Source of the DNA: Candidatus Aenigmatarchaeota archaeon | Lineage (GTDB): Archaea > Aenigmatarchaeota > Aenigmatarchaeia > GW2011-AR5 > JAHLMP01 | Reading direction: 5' to 3' | Length of the DNA: 48,074 nt | Assembly: GCA_018920315.1 (NCBI GenBank) | Contig: JAHLMP010000002.1 | Coordinates: 1-48,074 of the forward strand | Part shown: positions 17,720-28,036 of the stretch, piece by piece | How the letters are laid out: every line of letters starts with the position of its first letter | Position numbering within the stretch: position 1 is the first letter of the stretch | The notes under the pieces: model-generated | The model's database searches: none | Seen by the model: only the letters and a program-made list of their open reading frames with translations | Told to the model about the DNA's origin: nothing | Program-made: the position numbers and the translations under genes

Positions 17720-18316
17720 CTAAAAAAACGCATAAAGAACTATTGCCGTTCCAATAGTAGCGAGCCAAACACTTTTATTCCAAATAAATACTTTAAATCC
17801 ATCTAATGGTGGAATTGGAATCAAATTGAATATTGCAAACCATGCATTAATTTTAGAGCCATAGTAAAATATTTGAAGGTTATAAAAGAGATAAAGAGAA
17901 AGGAATGCCATCGATAAGATGATATTCATAATGGAACCAGAAATTGAAATAATGCCGCTCTTCTTCTTTGTTAAAGGCACCATTCTTCCCCACAAATCTA
18001 TTCTTGGATGGATTACAACTGCTCCAGGAGCTGCAAAAACAAAACCAAAGAATGACAGTAAAATTGCTAATATCAATCCATTTGGCCACATCTTATATTC
18101 TGAGTAACAACCAAACCTTCTTGCTACGCTTCTATGCCCAAGCTCATGAGCAATAAAGCCTATTGCAACTGCGATAAAAGAAAAAATAAGCATCGATAAA
18201 AAATCGGTTATAGAAGTTTTTATTAACATCGATATTCCTCCTAAAAGGGCAATTGAAAAAGCTATACTTATAACTATCGCAGAGATTATTATGTCTCTCG
18301 CTTCTTCTAATCTCAT
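17720..18316 (-). CDS. Site-2-protease-like membrane metalloprotease (M50 family)
   Basis: AHELGHRSVARRFG (HExxH) and FNLIPIPPLDGFKVF, several TMs. Confidence 0.85.
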   Translation of the reverse strand: MRLEEARDIIISAIVISIAFSIALLGGISMLIKTSITDFLSMLIFSFIAVAIGFIAHELGHRSVARRFGCYSEYKMWPNGLILAILLSFFGFVFAAPGAVVIHPRIDLWGRMVPLTKKKSGIISISGSIMNIILSMAFLSLYLFYNLQIFYYGSKINAWFAIFNLIPIPPLDGFKVFIWNKSVWLATIGTAIVLYAFF

Positions 18317-18486
18317 AAATCAACACTTTGAGGGCGATTACATTATAATTTTTATCGATTTTAATTAAAATTTGTTTTAAAGATTTTAATTAAAAGATAT
18401 TAAATACGAAGCATACAAATTAAATTTGATAAACTTTTTATTAAAAAGGTAATAATAGTCAATAATAAAATAGTGCGATCTTGATA

Positions 18487-19182
18487 TTAGAATATTGAAA
18501 TTTTTCTAACTTCTTTCAAACCATCTTTGGTAATTTCAAACTCTATCTTTTCTCCTTCTGGCAATGAGCGATGCTTTATTATTGTTGCAAGTCTATGATT
18601 CGGCGAATCTAATTTTTCTAGTTTTATCAGCGCTTTAGACCAATATTTTCCTATTAATCGTGATGTCAACTCTATTTTTCCGCTAACAGAATAAACTTGA
18701 TTTGTGACAAGCGTCGGTATGTTTCTACTTCTCGATATATTAGACAAAATCGCATACTGGCGAGAAAGCTCTCTATTCACCTTTTGAAAATTTTCTTCAC
18801 TTATTTCTAAACGATAAAGAGAAACAATAGAATCAATAATAATCAACCCAACATCTTCTTGCTCTAATATCTTTTCTAAATTTTCAATACATTTTATCTG
18901 CTCTTCCCATGTTTTTGGCATAATAAAGATTATATTTTTTATGTACTCAGGGAAATTTTCTTTTGTAAGCTGCTTGAATCGATCAAAAGAAAAACCACCC
19001 TCTGTATCAATAAATAAAGCTTTCTTTTCTTGCTCGATGCAAGAAATTGTACAAAGCATTGCAATATTAGTTTTTCCACTACCTGGTTCGCCATATATAT
19101 TTGTTATCGTATCTTTCTCAATACCACCATCGAGCAATTTATCTAAAGGAGATTTTGTAGGAAGTTTTTGTGTATTTATCAT
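18487..19182 (-). CDS. radB: DNA repair and recombination protein RadB
   Basis: IYGEPGSGKTNIAM Walker A, LIIIDSIVSLYR, NRELSRQYAILSNISR, TNQVYS; RecA-like core without the N-terminal HhH domain. Confidence 0.85.
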   Translation of the reverse strand: MINTQKLPTKSPLDKLLDGGIEKDTITNIYGEPGSGKTNIAMLCTISCIEQEKKALFIDTEGGFSFDRFKQLTKENFPEYIKNIIFIMPKTWEEQIKCIENLEKILEQEDVGLIIIDSIVSLYRLEISEENFQKVNRELSRQYAILSNISRSRNIPTLVTNQVYSVSGKIELTSRLIGKYWSKALIKLEKLDSPNHRLATIIKHRSLPEGEKIEFEITKDGLKEVRKISIF

Positions 19183-19408
19183 TTAAATCTAACTTTAAAT
19201 AGAGTTATGGAATTGGGCCCAAATGAAATTACTTAATTGAATTTCTAAATAAATTTTGAATTTTGAACTCAATTTAAAAATTTAAAAAGAGAAAATATTA
19301 ATATTTCTAAAATTTAGATAGTTATAGTTACAAAAATATCTTTAATTAAGAATTATGAAAGATTAAATTATTGAAAAATTAAGATTATGAAAATTTTTGT
19401 GATGTGAA

Positions 19409-21691
19409 ATGAAAGAAGAAAATGAAAATAAAGAGATAAAACTTAGGGTAGGAGAGCTTACGGAAAGAGGAGATGTGGGCCTAGGAATAGTTAGAATGGA
19501 CGCAAAGAATATGAAGAAGATCGGAATAAAGGAGGGCGACATAGTAGAACTGATAGGAAATAGAAGCACTGGAGCAATTGCTGTAAGAGCTTATCCTGCA
19601 GATATAGGTTTAGATATCGTAAGAATGGATGGACTAGTAAGAAGAAATTGCGGAACATCAATAGGAGAATATGTAACTGTAAGAAAAGCTGAAGTAAAGG
19701 ATGCTGAATCTGTAACTCTAGCTCCAGCAAGACCTGGAATAACAATAAAAGTAAATGGTGATGTTTTTCAGCATGGGCTATTAATGAGACCATTGAAAAC
19801 AGGGGATATTATAATTCCAAAGCCTATTGTAAGAAGGGCAGACAGAGATGATTTCTTTGCAGAGATTTTTGGAATGAGTATGGAAGAGTTGTTCTTCCCT
19901 TCATTCGGAGCAGAGAAGTTTATAGTTGTCTCAACAACACCTAAAGGTATTGTAAGAGTTACAGAGGATACCCAAATCGAAGTTTTAGAGCAGATGACAA
20001 AACCAATGGAAGAAAAGGTTCCAGAAGTTACCTACGAAGATATAGGTGGACTAAAAGAAGAGATACAGAAGGTAAGAGAGATGGTAGAGCTTCCTTTAAA
20101 ACATCCCGAGCTATTTGAAAGATTGGGAATAGAACCACCAAAAGGTGTTTTGCTTTATGGCCCTCCTGGAACTGGAAAAACTCTGCTTGCAAAAGCAGTA
20201 GCCAATGAAGCTGGTGCATCCTTTTTTGCAATTAATGGTCCAGAGATAATGAGTAAATGGTATGGACAAAGTGAAGAAAATCTTAGAAAGGTTTTTGAGA
20301 ATGCAGAAAAAAATGCTCCATCAATAATATTTATCGATGAGATAGATGCAATAGCTCCAAAGAGAGAAGAGGTTGTTGGTGAGGTTGAAAGGAGGGTTGT
20401 TTCTCAATTATTAACATTAATGGATGGACTAAAATCAAGAGGAAAGGTTATAGTTATTGCTGCAACTAATAGACCAAATGCAGTAGATCCTGCATTAAGA
20501 AGAGGAGGAAGGTTTGATAGAGAAATTGAGATAGGCGTTCCTGATAAAGAAGGAAGAAAGGAGATATTCCAAATTCATACAAGAGGGATGCCCTTAGATA
20601 AGAGCGTAGATATAGATAAGTTAGCAGAGCGTACATATGGTTATGTAGGAGCAGATATCGCAGCGGTTTGTAAGGAAGCAGCAATGCATGCATTGAGAAG
20701 AGTTTTGCCAACACTTGGAGAAATAAAAGAAGATAAGCCACTTCCTGCAGAACTTTTGAAAAAGCTTGTCGTAACCCAAGAAGATTTTGAATATGCCTTG
20801 AAATTTGTAGAGCCTTCTGCAATGCGAGAAGTATTGATAGAAAAACCAAATGTAAGATGGGATGACATAGGAGACTTAGAAAATGTAAAAAAGGAATTGA
20901 GAGAAGCTATAGAAATGCCATTGAAAAATCCAGAAGCATTTCAAAGAATGGGAATAAAACCTTCTAGAGGAATATTACTTTTTGGTCCTCCTGGTTGTGG
21001 AAAAACATTAGTAGCGAAAGCTGTTGCTACAGAAAGTGAAGCAAACTTTATTTTGGTTTCTGGTCCTGAAATAATGTCAAAATGGGTCGGAGAGAGCGAG
21101 AAAAAGTTAAGAGAGATATTTCATAAAGCTAAACAAGTGGCGCCAGCAATAATATGCTTTGATGAAATAGATGCAATAGCAAGTGTTAGGGGAAGAAGCG
21201 TAAACGAGGTTAGCGAAAGAATAGTTTCTCAGTTATTAACGCTTATGTCTGGAGTAGAAGAGCTTAAAGATGTTTTTGTTATCGCAACTACTAATCGACC
21301 TGATATAATAGACCCTGCTCTTTTAAGGCCAGGAAGATTTGACAAACAAATATTAATACCTGTTCCTGAGAAAGAAGGAAGAAAAGAAATATTGAAAGTT
21401 CATACAAGAAATATGCCACTTGCAAGCGATGTTAGCATAGAAGAGCTTGCAGAAAAGACAGAAGGGTTTTCTGGAGCTGACATAGAAGCTTTGTGCAGAG
21501 AAGCAGCCTTAAATGCATTGAGAAGAAATATTAACTCAAAGGAAGTCACTAAGCAAGATTTTGAGGAAGCTTTAAAAGTTATTTCACCATCTGTAACTAG
21601 AGAAATGAATAAATTATATGAAAGAATATTAAAAGAGAGAAAGAGATCTCAAGCCGAAGAACAAAAGAAGGAAATAGTTTATGTCGAGTAA
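19409..21691 (+). CDS. Cdc48/VCP-type AAA+ ATPase
   Basis: CDC48 N domain plus two AAA modules (GPPGTGKT...[20 protein letters not shown]...[13 protein letters not shown]). Confidence 0.97.
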   Translation: MKEENENKEIKLRVGELTERGDVGLGIVRMDAKNMKKIGIKEGDIVELIGNRSTGAIAVRAYPADIGLDIVRMDGLVRRNCGTSIGEYVTVRKAEVKDAESVTLAPARPGITIKVNGDVFQHGLLMRPLKTGDIIIPKPIVRRADRDDFFAEIFGMSMEELFFPSFGAEKFIVVSTTPKGIVRVTEDTQIEVLEQMTKPMEEKVPEVTYEDIGGLKEEIQKVREMVELPLKHPELFERLGIEPPKGVLLYGPPGTGKTLLAKAVANEAGASFFAINGPEIMSKWYGQSEENLRKVFENAEKNAPSIIFIDEIDAIAPKREEVVGEVERRVVSQLLTLMDGLKSRGKVIVIAATNRPNAVDPALRRGGRFDREIEIGVPDKEGRKEIFQIHTRGMPLDKSVDIDKLAERTYGYVGADIAAVCKEAAMHALRRVLPTLGEIKEDKPLPAELLKKLVVTQEDFEYALKFVEPSAMREVLIEKPNVRWDDIGDLENVKKELREAIEMPLKNPEAFQRMGIKPSRGILLFGPPGCGKTLVAKAVATESEANFILVSGPEIMSKWVGESEKKLREIFHKAKQVAPAIICFDEIDAIASVRGRSVNEVSERIVSQLLTLMSGVEELKDVFVIATTNRPDIIDPALLRPGRFDKQILIPVPEKEGRKEILKVHTRNMPLASDVSIEELAEKTEGFSGADIEALCREAALNALRRNINSKEVTKQDFEEALKVISPSVTREMNKLYERILKERKRSQAEEQKKEIVYVE

Positions 21692-21725
21692 AATTTTAGA
21701 AAGGCAATTTTATAAAGGGGTTTAA

Positions 21726-22112
21726 ATGTCAACAAAATTCACATACAGAGGAAAAACATTGGAAGAACTAAAAAATATGGACTTGATAGAATTTAGAAAG
21801 CTATTATCAGCGAGAGAAAGAAGAAGTTTAAAAAGAGGTTTTACAGAAGAGCATAAAAAATTGCTAAAGAGAATGAAAAAACTTGGAAAAGATAAAATAA
21901 TAAGAACTCATGCAAGAGATATGATAATTTTACCAGAGATGGTTGGATACAAATTTGGCGTTCATAATGGTAAAGAATTTGTAGTCGTAGAGATAAAGCC
22001 AGAAATGATTGGTCATCGCTTAGGAGAATTTGCATTAACAAGAAAGAGACCGAAGCATTCTGCTCCTGGTTTTGGAGCTACAAGAAGCTCAAGTCATGTA
22101 CCATTGAAGTAA
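21726..22112 (+). CDS. rps19: Ribosomal protein uS19
   Basis: [67 protein letters not shown]. Confidence 0.95.
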   Translation: MSTKFTYRGKTLEELKNMDLIEFRKLLSARERRSLKRGFTEEHKKLLKRMKKLGKDKIIRTHARDMIILPEMVGYKFGVHNGKEFVVVEIKPEMIGHRLGEFALTRKRPKHSAPGFGATRSSSHVPLK

Positions 22113-22297
22113 ATGCGCTATCGAAGCAATTAAAAGTTGAAATGCAAGAAAGCTTAAAAAATTTCTTTTATTTTTTTACAATAGAAAATCATTTTTATAA
22201 ATAGGCTTTATTCTTTATTAATAGAAACGCAAAGTTAAAGGATTAGGAAAGTTAAAAGTTTAATAAATAAAAATTTTCACATAAATTTTCATAATAT

Positions 22298-22383
22298 GCG
22301 TCGATAGTCTAGTGGTAGGACCCCAGCCTTCCAAGCTGGAGACCCGGGTTCGAAAATCAAGATCGAAAATCCCGGTCGACGCA
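22298..22383 (+). tRNA. tRNA-Gly(UCC) with a 15-nt T-loop insert (putative intron at 59/60)
   Basis: GCGTCGA TA GTC...GAC C CCAGC CTTCCAA GCTGG AGAC CCGGG [TTCGAA-insert-T] CCCGG TCGACGC A. All stems pair; T-loop is 22 nt instead of 7; no encoded CCA. Confidence 0.92.
22355..22369 (+). other. Putative 15-nt intron in the tRNA-Gly T-loop
   Basis: AATCAAGATCGAAAA. BHB: T-stem CCGGG/CCCGG; central helix UUCG/CGAA; 3-nt bulges AAA and AAU; cutting each bulge after its second nt gives UUCGAA+U. Confidence 0.8.
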
Positions 22384-22386
22384 TAA

Positions 22387-22692
22387 ATGATTTCAAATTA
22401 TAGAAAAAGAATAGCATTGGAGAGAATAGAGATTCTTTTTAATGAAGCAAAGAGGGCAATGAAATTAAAAAAACCAGAGCTTGCTAAAAGATATATTGAG
22501 CTTGCAAGAAAAATAGGAATGAGATGCAATGTTAAGATTCCTTCTCAATATAAAACTAAATTTTGTAAGAAGTGTAATGTTTATTTAATTCCTAGCAAGA
22601 ATTGTAAAATAAAGCTTGATAGTAAAAAGCATTTAATAAAAATAACTTGCCTCGAATGCGGAAATATAAAAATTTTTAGGTATAAGAAATAA
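22387..22692 (+). CDS. rnp4: Ribonuclease P protein component 4 (Rpr2/Rpp21)
   Basis: ERIEILFNEAKRAMKLKKPELAKRYIELARKIGMRCNVKIPSQYKTKFCKKCNVYLIPSKNCKIKL...CLECGNIKIFRYKK: helical N terminus plus zinc ribbon. Confidence 0.9.
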   Translation: MISNYRKRIALERIEILFNEAKRAMKLKKPELAKRYIELARKIGMRCNVKIPSQYKTKFCKKCNVYLIPSKNCKIKLDSKKHLIKITCLECGNIKIFRYKK

Positions 22693-22795
22693 ATTCAACT
22701 CTGAGATCCAAAAAATAAATTCAACTTGAGTTTTTATTTTTTGTAGATTTTTATTTTTAACATTTGTTATAATTTTAAATTCATAGTTTAAAATC

Positions 22796-23149
22796 GTGTT
22801 TGATATGAACGAAGAGAGAAAAGAAGAAATTACGATAGAAGAATTTCAAAAGATTGATCTAAGGGTTGGAAAAATAATAAATGCAGAAAAGATAGAAAAT
22901 GCTGACAAACTATTAAAGATATTAGTTGATTTAGGCAACGAAAAAAGAACTTTGATCGCTGGAATAGCAAAGTGTTATAAGCCCGAGGAATTAATCAATA
23001 AAAAGGTTGTTGTAGTAACAAATCTTAAGCCAAAAAAGATTAGAGGAATAGAATCGAAGGGCATGCTGCTTGCTGCAATAGATAAAAATGAAAATCCAAT
23101 TCTTATAACAGTTGAAAAAGATATAGAAGTTGGTGCAAAGATAAGATAG
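22796..23149 (+). CDS. tRNA-binding (EMAP-II/MetRS-beta-like) domain protein
   Basis: FQKIDLRVGKIINAEKIENADKLLKILVDLGNEKRTLIAGIAKCYKPEEL...KPKKIRGIESKGMLLAA. ORF begins with GTG; ATG at 22805 is the likelier start. Confidence 0.85.
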   Translation: MFDMNEERKEEITIEEFQKIDLRVGKIINAEKIENADKLLKILVDLGNEKRTLIAGIAKCYKPEELINKKVVVVTNLKPKKIRGIESKGMLLAAIDKNENPILITVEKDIEVGAKIR

Positions 23150-23188
23150 AAGAAAGAAGTAGAGAAGAATTAGCAAAAAAAGTAGTGA

Positions 23189-23755
23189 GTGATGCTTATG
23201 ATGATTTCAAGAGAGGAGGCATTTAATATAGTGAAGGAAAACATAAAAGACGAGAGATTAATTAAACATGTTTTAGCAGTAGAAGCGATAATGAGAGAGG
23301 TTGCAAACGTAATTAAAGAGGATGAAAATCTCTTTGGAATTGTAGGGTTGCTTCATGACATAGATTTTGAAAATACAAAAGAAAATCCAGAACTTCATGG
23401 AAAGGTTGCTATAGAAATTTTAGATGATTTGATAAGCGATGAAGTTAAGCACGCTATTTTGGCACATAACTTTGAAAGAACTAAAATAGAACCAAATAGC
23501 AAGCTAGATTATGCATTAATAGCAAGTGATTCAATATCAGGATTAATAATTGCTTGCGCTTTAATATTACCATCTAAAAAGTTAGAGGATGTTACTCCAA
23601 ACTTCATAGCCAATAGATTCAAGCAAAAGGATTTTGCAAGAAATTGTAAAAGAGAAAGAATACTTTTTTGCAGAATGCTCGGACTCTCGGAACAAGAATT
23701 TTTTGAGATTTCTCTAAGAGCACTGAAAAAGATATCAAGCAAATTGATGTTATGA
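23189..23755 (+). CDS. HD-domain hydrolase
   Basis: LIKHVLAVEAIMREVA...GIVGLLHDIDFENTKENPELHG...LAHNFE. Confidence 0.8.
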   Translation: MMLMMISREEAFNIVKENIKDERLIKHVLAVEAIMREVANVIKEDENLFGIVGLLHDIDFENTKENPELHGKVAIEILDDLISDEVKHAILAHNFERTKIEPNSKLDYALIASDSISGLIIACALILPSKKLEDVTPNFIANRFKQKDFARNCKRERILFCRMLGLSEQEFFEISLRALKKISSKLML

Positions 23756-23829
23756 ATTTTACTTAATGAAAAAGAATATCAGATAGAGAATCAAGATAGG
23801 TAATCATTTAATTTTTTTTGCTTTGTGTT

Positions 23830-24480
23830 CTATCTATTCCTTTCTAGTCTGGCTATCATCTGCTTGATTAAAAAATCTACTCCACCCACTTTAGGTATTC
23901 CGTGACCAGGCAAGAGATACATAATGTTTAGCTTTGAAAGTTTTTTTATAGATTTAATAAGGCTATCAAAACTACCTGTTGGAAAGTCCGTCCTTCCTAT
24001 AGAATCTGCAAATATTGTATCTCCACTAATCAAGATTTTTTTATTTTTTTCATATAGGCATATAGAACCCTTAGTATGCCCAGGCGTATAAACAACAACA
24101 AAGTTAAAATTTTTCGTCTTTATCTTATCACCTTCTTTTAGTACGCGATCCACTGTTACAGCCTTTTGTTTCTTTCCGAATAATTCTGCAAGAGTTCCCT
24201 CGCCCGTTTCTAAAGCTTCTTTATCTTCTTCATGAATTGCTATCTCAGCTTTACACAAATCTCTAAAGCTCTTATCTCCACCAGAATGATCGAAATGGCA
24301 ATGGGTATTAACTATAGTATGAATTTCTTTCAAATCTATTTTTAAGTTTTCTAACTCTTCCTTTATCTCATTGAAGAAGATTCCAGTACCTGTATCAACA
24401 AGAACTTCATTATCTATCAAATATATGTTTGAATCGTAGCCAATACCTCCTGTAAGAATAATTCCTTTGTAAATCTGCAT
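23830..24480 (-). CDS. Metallo-beta-lactamase-fold hydrolase
   Basis: NTHCHFDHSGGDKSF, YTPGHTKGSICLY, LLPGHGIPKVGG. Confidence 0.9.
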   Translation of the reverse strand: MQIYKGIILTGGIGYDSNIYLIDNEVLVDTGTGIFFNEIKEELENLKIDLKEIHTIVNTHCHFDHSGGDKSFRDLCKAEIAIHEEDKEALETGEGTLAELFGKKQKAVTVDRVLKEGDKIKTKNFNFVVVYTPGHTKGSICLYEKNKKILISGDTIFADSIGRTDFPTGSFDSLIKSIKKLSKLNIMYLLPGHGIPKVGGVDFLIKQMIARLERNR

Positions 24481-24630
24481 GAAAAAGTTATAAATAAAAA
24501 ATATTTAATAATTATCGAGAATGAAAACTTAAAAAACGAAATAAACTTTAATGAGTAAAAATATAAGGTTTATGAATATAATGCCAAATCCATAAAATTT
24601 GCTTCATATCAAAATATCAAGGGATTATAG

Positions 24631-26763
24631 ATGGAGCAAGATATTATAAAGCTTGTTTTAACTCTTTCTGGTTTTGATAGATTGAACCCTGTACAAGAAG
24701 AAGCTTTAAAAAAAGGTTTGTTGAATGATAAAAATTTTTTAATAGCATCACCAACAGCAAGCGGTAAAACATTAATAGCTGAGATAGCAATGTTAAAAAC
24801 AATTCTTGAAAAAAAGAAGAAGGTCATATATATGGTTCCTTTGGTTGCATTGGCTTCTGAGAAATATAATAGCTTTAAAGAAAAGTATGAGAAGATGAAA
24901 ATAAAAGTTGCCTTATCTGTTGGAGATTTTGACAGCTCAGACCCATGGTTAGAAGAATATGATATTATTGTTTGCTCAAACGAAAAGATGGATTCTTTGA
25001 TAAGGCATGGCATAAGATGGATAGATGAAGTAGGGCTAATAATTTGTGATGAAATTCATCTTATCGGAGATGAGTCAAGAGGATCTACTCTTGAGGTTAC
25101 ATTAACAAAGTTAAGAGAATTGACAAACGCAAGGATAATAGCACTTTCAGCAACAATAAAAAATTACGAAGAACTTGCCAAGTGGCTAGATGCAACTTAT
25201 ATTACTTCTGATTGGAGACCAGTAGAGCTTTATGAAGGTATTTGTTTTGAAAATAAAATAGAATTTCCTGATTGGAAAAGTTATGAGCTTGGCGAAAAAG
25301 CAAATGAAAAGGATATTGTAAAAAACACCATGGAAATGAACAAACAATGTATAATTTTCGTTTCTATGAGAAAGGCTGCAGAAAAGCTTGCTGAAGATTT
25401 GCGCGATATTACAAATAAGTTTCTAAGCAAGGAGGAGAAAGAAATATTAAGTAAATTAGCAAAAAATTTAGAAAATGTTTTAGAAAAACCAACAGAGCAG
25501 TGTAAAAGATTAGCGAGATGTATAGCTAGTGGAGTTGCTTTTCATCATGCTGGATTGTTAGCATCGCAAAAATTTATGATTGAGGAAGGCTTTAGAAAAG
25601 GTATTATAAAGGTTATAGTTGCTACGCCAACGCTTGCAATGGGTGTATCTTTACCTGCCTTTAGAGTTATAATAAGAGATGTAAAAAGATATTATCCGAA
25701 GTATGGATATATATACATACCTGTATTAGAATATAAGCAAATGTCAGGAAGGGCAGGCAGGCCAGAATATGATAAATGGGGAGAAGCCATTTTAATTGCG
25801 AAAACGCTTTCTGAGGCAAGAAGATTATATGAGAGATATGTACTTGGAGAGATGGAAGAGATTTATTCAAAGCTTTCAATAGAACCAATACTAAGAACTC
25901 ATGTATTATCTTTAATAGCTTCAGCTCTTTATACTACAAAAGATGATTTAGAAAGATTTTTCTCAAAGACATTTTATGCAAGTCAATATGGAGATATATC
26001 TTCAATAATGAAAAAGGTTAAAAAGATAATAAAAATGCTTATTCGTTGGAAATTCTTGAAAAAGAGAGAAGATAAGATTGTAGCTACAAGATTGGGAAAG
26101 AGGGTAAGCGAGCTATATATAGACCCTTTGACTGCTTATAAAATTGTGGATTTTTTAATTAAAATAAAAAACATTGAAAATGCAAAAGAGTTTTCATATC
26201 TCTTTCTAATATCAAATTCTAATGAAATGCAGCCATTACCTAATGTTAGAAGTAGAGAGTACGAGGATATAATGGAAAGAGTAGAATTGGAAACATTTTT
26301 AGAAAGGGTTCCTGAAGAATGGGAAGATGAATTTGAAGATTTTATAAGAAGCGTAAAGCTCTCGCTTGCTTTTGAAGATTGGATTAATGAAAAAACAGAG
26401 GCGTATATTTTAGAAAAATATTCTATTACGCCAGGAGAGTTTAGAGGTAGATTAGAGATTGCAGATTGGTTATTATATTCAACAAAGGAGCTTGCAAGTA
26501 TAATGCATTTAAATAAAAGAGAAACAGAATTAAAAAAATTGCGAGTAAGAATGAGATACGGGGTAAAAGAAGAGCTCATACCACTTGTAAGATTAAGAGG
26601 AATAGGAAAGATAAAAGCAAGAAGATTGTTTAATGCTGGAATAAAGAAAGTAAGCGATATAAAAACTGCAAACTTTGAAAGGCTTAAAGAATTGGTCGGA
26701 GAAGCAACAGCTAAGCAGATAAAGAGCTTGGTAGAAGAAGATAAGAATGAAAACAATTACTAA
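24631..26763 (+). CDS. Hel308/Ski2-like superfamily 2 helicase
   Basis: ASPTASGKTLIAEIAML, ICDEIHLIGDESRG, ALSATIKN, FHHAGL, ATPTLAMGVSLPA, QMSGRAGRPEYD, C-terminal HhH LVRLRGIGKIKARRLFNAGI. Confidence 0.92.
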   Translation: MEQDIIKLVLTLSGFDRLNPVQEEALKKGLLNDKNFLIASPTASGKTLIAEIAMLKTILEKKKKVIYMVPLVALASEKYNSFKEKYEKMKIKVALSVGDFDSSDPWLEEYDIIVCSNEKMDSLIRHGIRWIDEVGLIICDEIHLIGDESRGSTLEVTLTKLRELTNARIIALSATIKNYEELAKWLDATYITSDWRPVELYEGICFENKIEFPDWKSYELGEKANEKDIVKNTMEMNKQCIIFVSMRKAAEKLAEDLRDITNKFLSKEEKEILSKLAKNLENVLEKPTEQCKRLARCIASGVAFHHAGLLASQKFMIEEGFRKGIIKVIVATPTLAMGVSLPAFRVIIRDVKRYYPKYGYIYIPVLEYKQMSGRAGRPEYDKWGEAILIAKTLSEARRLYERYVLGEMEEIYSKLSIEPILRTHVLSLIASALYTTKDDLERFFSKTFYASQYGDISSIMKKVKKIIKMLIRWKFLKKREDKIVATRLGKRVSELYIDPLTAYKIVDFLIKIKNIENAKEFSYLFLISNSNEMQPLPNVRSREYEDIMERVELETFLERVPEEWEDEFEDFIRSVKLSLAFEDWINEKTEAYILEKYSITPGEFRGRLEIADWLLYSTKELASIMHLNKRETELKKLRVRMRYGVKEELIPLVRLRGIGKIKARRLFNAGIKKVSDIKTANFERLKELVGEATAKQIKSLVEEDKNENNY

Positions 26764-26970
26764 AATTCTTTTCTTTCTATTTTTGAAGAAGATCAAGAGA
26801 GTGTGAGAATTCTTTCAAATTTCATATTTTTAGATTAATTTTACTTTTACATAATTAAGTTTTCTAAGCTTAAATTCTCAGAAATAAATAATTTTAAATC
26901 TTTTTTAATCATTAATCAAAATATTTGTCTAATCAAAGATATAATGAATTTAGTGCTTTATTATAAATAG

Positions 26971-27564
26971 GTGTTAAATATGGAAAATAAAGTGATGGAA
27001 AGTAAAATAAAATTGGCAAAGAAAATAAAGATTCCGAGCGAGGTAGATATAAAGGTAGAAGGTAAAAAAATAGAAATTATTGGACCAAAAGGAAAATTAT
27101 CAAAAGACTTTTCAAATCCAATATTTGATGATGAGATAGATATAAGATTAGAAGATAGGGAGCTCATCATTTATAGCATTAGTGATGAGAGAAAGTTAAA
27201 GGCAATGGTTGGTACAATTTCTGCGCATGCAAAAAATATGATTATAGGAGTAACTAAAGGATATAAATATTATATGAAGATACATTATGTGCATTTTCCA
27301 ATTTCAGTAGAAGCTAAAAAGCAAGGAAATAAAATAGAAATTTTAATAAAGAACTTTCTAGGAGAAAGAAAGCCAAGAATTGTAACTCTTGAAAATGTTG
27401 ATATTGAAGTAAAGGGCGATACCCTTATATTGAAAGGTATTGATAAAGAAGTTTTAGGTAATGCTGCAGGAAAGATAGAAAGAGCAACAAAGGTAAAGAA
27501 TAGGGATAGAAGAGTTTTTACAGATGGAATATATTTATTTAAAAAAGAGGTCGGAATGGATTGA
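26971..27564 (+). CDS. rpl6: Ribosomal protein uL6
   Basis: IKIPSEVDIKVEGKKIEIIGPKGKLSKDF...ITKG-type central region (GVTKGYKYYMKIHYVHFP). Confidence 0.92.
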   Translation: MLNMENKVMESKIKLAKKIKIPSEVDIKVEGKKIEIIGPKGKLSKDFSNPIFDDEIDIRLEDRELIIYSISDERKLKAMVGTISAHAKNMIIGVTKGYKYYMKIHYVHFPISVEAKKQGNKIEILIKNFLGERKPRIVTLENVDIEVKGDTLILKGIDKEVLGNAAGKIERATKVKNRDRRVFTDGIYLFKKEVGMD

Positions 27565-27595
27565 TTTAAGATAAGAGGATGAAATTGAGAAAAAG

Positions 27596-28024
27596 ATGAT
27601 GAAAATGAAAAAGAAAATATTTAGGCGTCAGCTATTTTCAATAAAAAGGTTGGGCGAGAAATGGAGAAAACCAAAAGGCAGACAAAGCAAGCTTAGATTG
27701 GAAAAGAAAAGTAAAGGTAAGCGTGTTAAGATAGGGTTTGGCTCACCCAAATCTGAAAGAAAAATTCTTATAAGAATATTTAATGAAAAAGACATTGAAA
27801 AATTAAGAAATATAAATTTAGATGAAAATCGCTACATTATACTTTTAGCAAGCTCTGTAGGAAAAAAGAAGAGAAAGGATTTGATTAAAAAGTTAAAAGA
27901 GATGTTAGCTCAAAAGGGATATGAAATAAAGAAAGGAAAGCTCAACAAAATGGATGTAAATAAAAAAGAAGTAATAAAAGAAAATATAGTAAAAGATGTA
28001 AAAACAGAAGCAAAAGAAAAATAA
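27596..28024 (+). CDS. rpl32e: Ribosomal protein eL32
   Basis: FRRQLFSIKRLGEKWRKPKGRQSKLRLEKKSKGKRVKIGFGSPKSER; basic/charged C-terminal tail. Confidence 0.9.
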   Translation: MMKMKKKIFRRQLFSIKRLGEKWRKPKGRQSKLRLEKKSKGKRVKIGFGSPKSERKILIRIFNEKDIEKLRNINLDENRYIILLASSVGKKKRKDLIKKLKEMLAQKGYEIKKGKLNKMDVNKKEVIKENIVKDVKTEAKEK

Positions 28025-28036
28025 GGTGATTAAGAG

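Noticed and set aside
20466-20849. 127-aa minus-strand ORF within cdc48 (and similar antisense ORFs in ftsZ, hel308 and the C25 gene)
   Set aside because: Leu/Ser-rich shadow ORFs opposite strongly conserved genes; typical artefacts.
22349-22370. T-loop insert as a plain 13-bp tandem duplication (TCGAAAATCAAGA)
   Set aside because: The implied single-copy ancestor would have a 9-nt T-loop (TTCGAAAAT), whereas the BHB intron model returns an exact canonical loop. Duplication may still be how the intron arose.
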